Positions 58,601 through 64,000 of a stretch of 64,000 nucleotides of DNA are shown piece after piece. The position numbers were made by a program, and so were the translations under genes. How positions within the stretch are numbered: the stretch's first letter is position 1; every line of letters begins with the position of its first letter. This stretch comes from Asterochloris sp. CNOR1 (lineage: Eukaryota > Chlorophyta > Trebouxiophyceae > Trebouxiales > Trebouxiaceae), in assembly GCA_963969365.1 (NCBI GenBank), contig OZ017747.1, forward strand, positions 3,658,001-3,722,000. Direction: 5' to 3'. The notes beneath the pieces were generated by a model. It was not told the origin of the DNA. It saw only the letters and a list, made by a program, of their open reading frames with translations, and searched no databases.

Positions 58601-60156
58601 CTCGTTGTCTGTCGCCACCTGCAGGACAAATGCGGGAGTGCAAGGTGCCCGAAGAGTGCTCAGCTGACATCCTGGAGATGGTGGACAGCTGCCTGCAGGA
58701 GGAACCCCACCTGCGGCCCTCAGCTAAAGAGGTGGTCGCATACACATGCATCGTCAGCCGACCTGGGCTGTCGCATGGGGTGCTGAGTGCCAGGCAGCCC
58801 TATCTGTAGCCGCTGGCGCCTGCAACGGCCATGCCAAGCTGACTGGTCGGGTGTGCACTGAGCTGCTACTCATCATGCCAAGCATCTCAGGCATTGTGAC
58901 TGGCTGGGGCTTGAGGTTGTTGCTGGCAGCATGCAGGGGCCCTTGCTGGGAGCAGACCCTGCAGGGGGCCTCCGCAGACGTGCTGTGCCATCGTCATAGC
59001 CCTTCTCCTCGAACCACCTGGACTACAGCATGAGCTGCTACATCCTTGTGCGCAGCTCACAATGTGGGACATCAGGTTGCTGCACCTCAGCCTAGGCTCG
59101 GCCGCCTTTGGCCCAGACATGTCACCTAGACAGCATCCACATCCGCGCATTTTGGCCTTGCAATACTGTTCACAGGCCTTGCTGCAGCTGAATACTTCCG
59201 TTGTGCTGCAGGTGTTCATGGTGCTGAGGGACTGGCATGGCGGGCACAAGTCTGCGTTGAAGAGATTCCGGGAGGGAAAGGCCATGGTAAGGCAGGACAC
59301 AAGACTGCGCCTTGCTGCTGCAAGCCTTGCTTGCTGACACGGTCAGCCAGGACAACTGCTTCTGCTGCCTCATAGCTTGCCTGCTGACTTCTGGCTCTGC
59401 CGACTCTAGCGCTTGTGTCTTAGCTCTTAACTTGTTAAAGTTGTGCACGCCTGGCTGCAGAGCCGCATCAACAATGTCAGAGAGAGCACTGAGAGGTGAG
59501 AGGTAGCCTCGAGGCCTGTTGTGCTAGTCAGCCATGCCCTTCTGGCTCCTTGTAGGGCACAGCAGACATTGAGGCTGCACTGCCTGCAACAGTGTACCAT
59601 CCTTATGCCTGATCAACCCTGCCTACCAGCTCAGGCCTGCACACTAGCTGTGACCAAGGGCAGCAGGCAGGCTGCGTGCACTCTTCGCAAGCAGTGCCCT
59701 CGACCGCCGATATCTCCTGTCTGCAGGCCTCAGCGGCATAGCGCAGACCACAACCAAGAGGATGCAAGCCACTTTGACTCTGGATCCTACCCGGCCTCCG
59801 CACGACGGTCGCAATCAGACGTGTCGCAGTACAAGGCATATGACCGGGCTGCCAGGCAGGAGCAGGGCGCAGAAAACTCCCCAGCTATGTACAGCTCAGC
59901 AGGCAGTGCTGAGCGCCTCGCTGGGAGCAGCAAAGATGGCATGTCAGGGAGCGACCAGCCCAAACAGCGCTCCGCCTCTGGGCTCAGGGAGACAGGGTCT
60001 GGTGCGTCTGTGGAGGAAGAGCAAGCTGGTGCTGATGCCCAGCAGACAGACCAGGCCAAGCCGCAGCACCACGCTACTTCTATGACGCCCGCCGATCTTG
60101 CCAACTACGGCCCATTTGCAAATGCAGCTCCCTTTGGTGACTCAGATGATGAATAG
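52644..60156 (+). CDS. Transmembrane receptor-like protein kinase (TKL-like) with novel ectodomain
   Basis: Exons: 52644-52728, 52835-52928, 53194-53363, 53641-53879, 54318-54416, 54500-54733, 55050-55130, 55346-55524, 55860-55993, 56272-56426, 56837-56974, 57205-57261, 57500-57622, 57844-57912, 58063-58176, 58317-58345, 58462-58496, 58625-58731, 59212-59286, 59461-59495, 59727-60156; phases close to 893 aa (ATG 52629 adds five residues). A signal peptide (MSKLVLALVLGLGSHLVAG) is followed by a Cys-containing ectodomain of ~400 aa that I do not recognise, one membrane span (AALALGCIAVGIFVGAVPLV) and a kinase domain: loop LLGSGANTKVYKG (third Gly absent), Lys in VAVKVLA, VHMDLKSKNVLL (HMD, not HRD), IADVGLS (DVG, not DFG), FEYTAPELL and YSLGVVLWEI. 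A Ser/Gln-rich acidic tail ends GDSDDE. The ectodomain intron after 53879 has a GC donor. It probably senses an extracellular cue and signals inward. Confidence 0.85.
53839..54100 (+). repeat. Exon-end echoes in the kinase gene's GC-donor intron
   Basis: The end of the fourth exon (GCAGCTGCTGCTGGACCAGG, then GGTTGCAG and GCAAGT) at 53839-53887 has decayed copies at 53957-54000 and 54055-54100, both beginning GCAGCTGCTGAAGG and ending in GGCAGGCA- or GGCAAACA-like sequence. Spacing is about 100-115 bp. Confidence 0.75.
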
Positions 60157-60388
60157 AACACACTCGGATGCACAGACCCTGTTGACCTAACCCCCTCTGG
60201 TCCTGCGCCACACTGACATTTGCAGGCATAGCTCAGCTGCTCTGGTAATCGAACTCTGAAGCTAGAACTTGGAATAGATAGACTTGCAACAGTTTTGAAC
60301 AATGTTGCAATCTGAACCACATCAATGCATTTGAAGTACTACTTGGCTGCACCTTTCAGTTGAATTCATGGAGCCTGGCCAGATAACA
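60157..60388. other. Convergent 3' flanks of the kinase and CEP41-like genes
   Basis: The stop codons lie about 230 bp apart in converging genes. The spacer is AT-richer and has no exon. A TGTAA motif at about 60436, inside the CEP41-like last exon on the plus strand, could be the kinase polyadenylation signal, in which case the two transcripts overlap. Confidence 0.5.
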
Positions 60389-61986
60389 TCAGCCGCGCCA
60401 GCGCTGGGTGCTCTGTGTCATGCGACTCACTGTGCTGTAACCTGTGCCTGGCCGGCTGATATTGCTGGCAACAGATCTGCTTGAGGTATTGCCTGCCAAA
60501 GTGCTACTGCTGCCAGACCGCCTTCGCTGCGGCTTTGTAGGGGCGGGATCAGGGACCTGGGTCCCCTCGATGAGGGATGGGCAGTAGGAGAGCACCGCTT
60601 GAATGCCTGCACCAGTGGATTTTCAGCGTCAGGACAAGTTTCTGACGGTACACAGGATGTTCCGGCACGCCGCACACAACATGCATTCTGCTTTGATTTC
60701 TGCTCACCTCCACTCAAGACAATGAGGTTGTCAATGCCCTTCTCCACGAAGAGATTGCCTTCTGCTGCTGCAGTGCTGCCCGCTAAGTCATAGACCACAA
60801 TCACTTTAGCTGGGGCTGCATTGCGGTACTTCAGCATCTCAGCTGTGAATGGCTGGTGAGCCCGCCTCAGCATCCGCACCGGGTAGCTCTGGGCTGAAGA
60901 CAGGGGCAGGCACTTAGGTCAGCAGGGTGGCAGGCTGCAGTCCGGGACGCCTGCAAACGCTTGGCGAGGGGACGGCAGCGCATGGCGCATCCATGTACAG
61001 GCAGACGTCTGGGAAGCATGCCTGCTGCATGGCGTCTGTGATGAACCAATGCCAGTGCACAGCCTCCAGAGCAGCATGGCCAGTGGAACCAGCATATGCA
61101 ACTTGGCTGCCAGGCAACTTGGTTCAGGCGCCAGTGCTCCCAAGCAACCTTCACTGGTCAACCTTCATCCCCCTGCAAGTTGAGGTGCCAGCACCCTTTT
61201 CAACAGCACTGCCCAGCCCTGCCATGTGTTGTCTGGCCGTGGGGGATAGCGCTTGCAAGCGTAGCGCTGTCTTGGGCTCATCACCGTGCAGATGCCTGTG
61301 CTTCAAGTCGAGCAACACAGCCAACACTTTGTTGCTGACCTCACAATTTTGTTCATGCAGACCTGGCAGTGCTGCCTAAGCCTCATTTGCCTGCAGGTGT
61401 CTGCGACGGTACACAGTCTTCTTGACTCCCAGGACCCAGCAGCAGTACATAAGCAGCACCACCTCAGCCTCACCTGCCTTGAGGTATGGCATGCACTGAT
61501 GATGATGGGTCTCACACCCTTGCTGAGTTCAGGTGTCGATGCACTGGTTGAGCAGCACTGGCATGACAGACCCTCATTGCATGTGCTCATAATAACCAGT
61601 TGCTGTCTCAACCTCACCTCCCCTCAGGTGCCAGCGCTCAAAGTCGTCCTCCTCGCGCAGGTCCAGCAGCAGCATGTCCACGCAGCCCCCCTCCAGCAGC
61701 TGCTTCAGACGCTGCACGCTGACACGTTGGAACAGTTCCCCGCGCCTGAATCTGGTGTTGAGCTTGTCCTGGTCCACATGCAGGGCCTGCTTGATAGTAT
61801 TGTAGCCTGTAGGAGGTGAGCAGTCTGAATGAGCACTGATGTGAGCCATTGTCATAGCCCAGCGCATGCAAAGGAGGACTGCTCTTCACCTGTGTCAAGG
61901 GTGGCTGCGATGTCCCTGTAGTCCTTTTTGACTGAGGGCAGCTTCTGATTGCAACCTGCTCCGATGGGCTTGACTTGCAGCGGCAT
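60389..61986 (-). CDS. CEP41: CEP41-like rhodanese-domain ciliary/centrosomal protein
   Basis: In animals CEP41 is needed for tubulin polyglutamylation in cilia. Exons, 5' to 3': 61986-61890, 61806-61618, 60893-60708, 60606-60389; phases close to 229 aa (human protein 373 aa). The short N-terminus contains VKKDYRDIAATLDTGYNTIK and FRRGELFQRVSVQRLKQLL, which match the conserved CEP41 N-terminal block (YQHIKSRLDTG then KDELFKRLKV). The rhodanese domain has MLLLDLREEDDFERWHLRGA, SYPVRMLRR, VIVVYDLAGS and IDNLIVLSGGIQ. The catalytic Cys position reads Asp (VVYD), so it is probably not a sulfurtransferase, as in animal CEP41. The tail is Ser/Arg/Thr-rich and differs from the animal tail. It shares a 209-bp upstream interval with TAF8. 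Confidence 0.88.
61461..61632 (-). repeat. Exon-edge echoes in a CEP41-like intron
   Basis: The donor edge of the second exon at about 61606-61632 (CTCAACCTCACCTCCCCTCA) is echoed at 61461-61490 (CCTCAGCCTCACCTGCCTTG) and more weakly near 61511 and 61385. Spacing is about 60-100 bp, and all copies lie inside the intron. Confidence 0.6.
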
Positions 61987-62195
61987 GCCTGCTCAAAGCT
62001 GCGATGTCAGAGATGCATATCAGATGTGGGGGACAAGGCGCTGGTCAAAACTTGCAGCACTGACTGCAATCCCAAGATCACTGCTCGAAAAGGAATTCTG
62101 CTCCTGCTTCTTGTCTCCATGAAAATCTTTAGCAGTCGCGCGGCACTATTTGCAGCTGGGGCTAAGCGTCCTTTCCCTGACGAGCTGAGATCCGC
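61987..62195. promoter_or_regulatory. Shared divergent promoter of the CEP41-like gene and TAF8
   Basis: 209 bp lie between the two start codons (61986 on minus, 62196 on plus). The interval must contain both leaders and promoters. It is somewhat AT-richer than the flanking exons; no TATA box is obvious. Confidence 0.65.
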
Positions 62196-64000
62196 ATGGC
62201 TGAGGAGTATTCGAGACATCTAGCTCGAGTGGTTGTCGCTCAGACTGCTGAGAGCACAGGCTTTGAGGCCGTGCAGACCTCTGCGTTGGAGGTGCTGGCA
62301 GATCTGTTGTTATGCTACATTTCCCAGCTGGGCTCAGCCTCAAGCGGCTACGCCCAACAGGCTGGCAGAACAGACACCAATGTCAATGACCTGGTGCGCA
62401 CAGAGCTTCAGTCGTTGCACCCTGCTGTAGATGCACTGCTCTGCAGCATGCCAGGATGCCAACTGCCAGTCCTCACGAGATGCCCTGTCTGCAGCTGCTG
62501 GCCTGCGAGGACATGGGCATCTCCCTGGACGACCTGAAGCAGTATGCCAGCGCGGAGGTGCGTGCCATCTGTTGCTGGCTGCATCTGCGGAGCACAGCAC
62601 AGGGCACGCTGCATTTGAAGGCATGCCTGGCCATGCGATCACCACCCTCCAGCAGGCCGCATGTCGGATCAATAATTTGGCTTTGTGCATCCCGCAGCTC
62701 CCTGGGGATGCATGCTGGCCTCTTAGGGCCTGCAAACCCTGAAACAAGGCTGACATGGATGCCTGCAGGAGGAGGTGCCCTTTGCTCACCCCTTGTCTGT
62801 CTACCCGGTGTCTAAGGCACCCCGCAAGGTGCCCACCTTTAGGGAGCGCAAGGAGGTGAGCAGCAGAGCATGCAGGCCCATTTGCTCTGCCCAGGTGTGC
62901 ATGAAACCGATGGGTGCTCCACTTGTTGCCATGCTGTGCTTGCTACCCATGCCCCAAGAGGGGTGGCAGAAGTCTTGGCCCGCACAGTGGATGTGGGCAT
63001 TTGTGGGGTGCCAGCTCTTGCTGGGGAGCCAGGCAGGTGCCGTGGTGGCAGCCTGTGCATCTGACGGCCAGCTGTGGGCTGGTCCCATGTGTCAGATGAG
63101 CTGCAGCGCTTAGTCATAGCAGCCCAGCAGCAGCAGGCAGACTCTGAGCGACAGCAGGATACTTCTCACCTGTCTTGCCTTGGGGTTCTGGTGCGTTTCT
63201 TGTTGCATGACAACTCAAATTGTTACAAAGCACTGGTTGATGGTTGCTGCTGGCAGGCCATGCAGGACATGCAACTGCCCCATGTATGGTGGTGCAGGAA
63301 CCACCCCAGCACATCCCAGATTTCCTGCCCGCCTTCCCCGACAAGCACACGTGAGCGCTGCCCCACCCTTGACTTTGGCTGAGCAGTGACACGTCCCCGA
63401 AAGCTGCCTGACGCCCGGTTCCACAGCTGTGTTGGCTGATAGCTGTGTGCGGTGCAGCTGCTGGCTGCATGCCTGCAAGGTGCCTGTTGCTGTTTATTGG
63501 GGCCACCGGAGCTTGCACTGGTGGCATGGTCCAACCAGCCAGCAGGAAATGTAGTATACACCCTCATGTGCAGGTACATGCAGAGCGCAGCGTTCCCGGG
63601 CCACGAGAAGAATGCCAGGCAGCAGCGCCTAGCAGCAGCCAAGGCCAAGCGTCAGGTGTGGTGCTGTCGGCTCCTCCACACATGCTGGGGCAGGGACCGA
63701 GTGCAGCGTGCTTCTCAGGCTGTTCTGGAGGCTGTGCCTGCCATCCCTGCCTGCTCATCTCATGATTGCATGTGTAGCCATCTCAGCAAATGTGCTGTAC
63801 TTCGGCAGTGTAGCCTTCAGGCTGCGCACTTGGGATCTGAAGGGCCCTTCCTCAGGCAGCACCAGGCGGCAGCAGCGCAGTCGATGCGTTAATGGTCATG
63901 ATGGCACAGATCACCTTCTGATTTTCCTGCAGGCTGACAGGTCGCTGCTCAGGCAGGTCAACCGACCAATGTGCGGTTTGGTTCCTGCAGGCTAAGAATC
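62196..64000 (+). CDS. TAF8: TFIID subunit 8 (TAF8), 3' end beyond the window
   Basis: Histone-fold subunit of the general transcription factor TFIID, pairing with TAF10 in the nucleus. Exons: 62196-62393, 62495-62557, 62769-62855, 63298-63350, 63574-63655, 63933 onward; phases agree. The bromodomain-associated histone fold is visible (EEYSRHLARVVVAQTAESTG, FEAVQTSALEVLADLLLCYI, then DTNVNDLLLACEDMGISLDD). It is followed by the TAF8 C-terminal signature: FAHPLSVYPVSKAPRKVPTF, then PPQHIPDFLPAFPDKHTYMQ and the basic helix HEKNARQQRLAAAKAKRQ. The last visible exon runs to about 63994, where CCTGCAG is followed by GCTAAG, possibly another GC donor, although a GT donor at about 63959 is an alternative. 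The remaining C-terminal part is outside the window. Confidence 0.93.

Noticed and set aside
1-64000. Bacterial origin or bacterial contamination
   Set aside because: Nearly every gene is broken by GT-AG or GC-AG introns, targeting peptides are present, and eukaryote-only genes (TAF8, CEP41, OBAP) occur.

Overview
This is a piece of a nuclear genome from a green alga. I infer a chlorophyte, most likely a trebouxiophyte, but the sequence alone does not fix the genus. The reasons are: very intron-dense genes with coding exons of roughly 30-300 nt; acceptors almost always ending in TGCAG; plant-type plastid genes (digalactosyldiacylglycerol synthase DGD1, plastid-type tryptophan synthase alpha, an AMY3-like alpha-amylase); a ciliary CEP41-like gene; and moderately high GC. 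I assembled exon models by hand from homology, splice sites and reading phase. For nine genes the phases close on an open frame to the stop codon.

Layout, left to right. 1-1.76 kb is mostly unassigned. 1.77-7.55 kb (+) encodes a multi-pass membrane region followed by a type 2 diacylglycerol acyltransferase (DGAT2), which may be one gene. 8.58-11.28 kb (+) is a plastid-targeted membrane protein of unknown function. 11.76-17.75 kb (-) is GatA, the amidase subunit of the organellar Glu-tRNA(Gln) amidotransferase. 18.2-22.3 kb (-) holds fragments of an unrecognised, probably nuclear protein. 22.92-24.97 kb (+) is a mercaptopyruvate sulfurtransferase, and only 67 nt after its stop codon D-2-hydroxyglutarate dehydrogenase starts (25.04-30.52 kb, +). 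30.93-34.90 kb (-) is an oil-body-associated protein (OBAP, DUF1264). 35.33-39.63 kb (-) is alpha-amylase, divergent from DGD1 (39.76-46.97 kb, +). 47.5-49.5 kb (-) is a coiled-coil protein of unknown function. 50.67-52.36 kb (+) is tryptophan synthase alpha. 52.64-60.16 kb (+) is a transmembrane TKL-like kinase with an unrecognised ectodomain. 60.39-61.99 kb (-) is a CEP41-like rhodanese-fold protein, divergent from TAF8 (62.20 kb to the window end, +).

Working together: DGAT2 (storage oil), OBAP (oil bodies), DGD1 (thylakoid galactolipid) and alpha-amylase (starch) put four carbon-storage or membrane-lipid genes within 43 kb. The sulfurtransferase and D-2-hydroxyglutarate dehydrogenase are both likely mitochondrial catabolic enzymes and may share a transcript. 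The most unusual property of the window is in its introns. In almost every gene they carry decayed copies ('echoes') of the adjoining exon edges, sometimes as tandem arrays, and several introns use GC rather than GT donors. I saw no rRNA, tRNA, CRISPR array or convincing mobile element.
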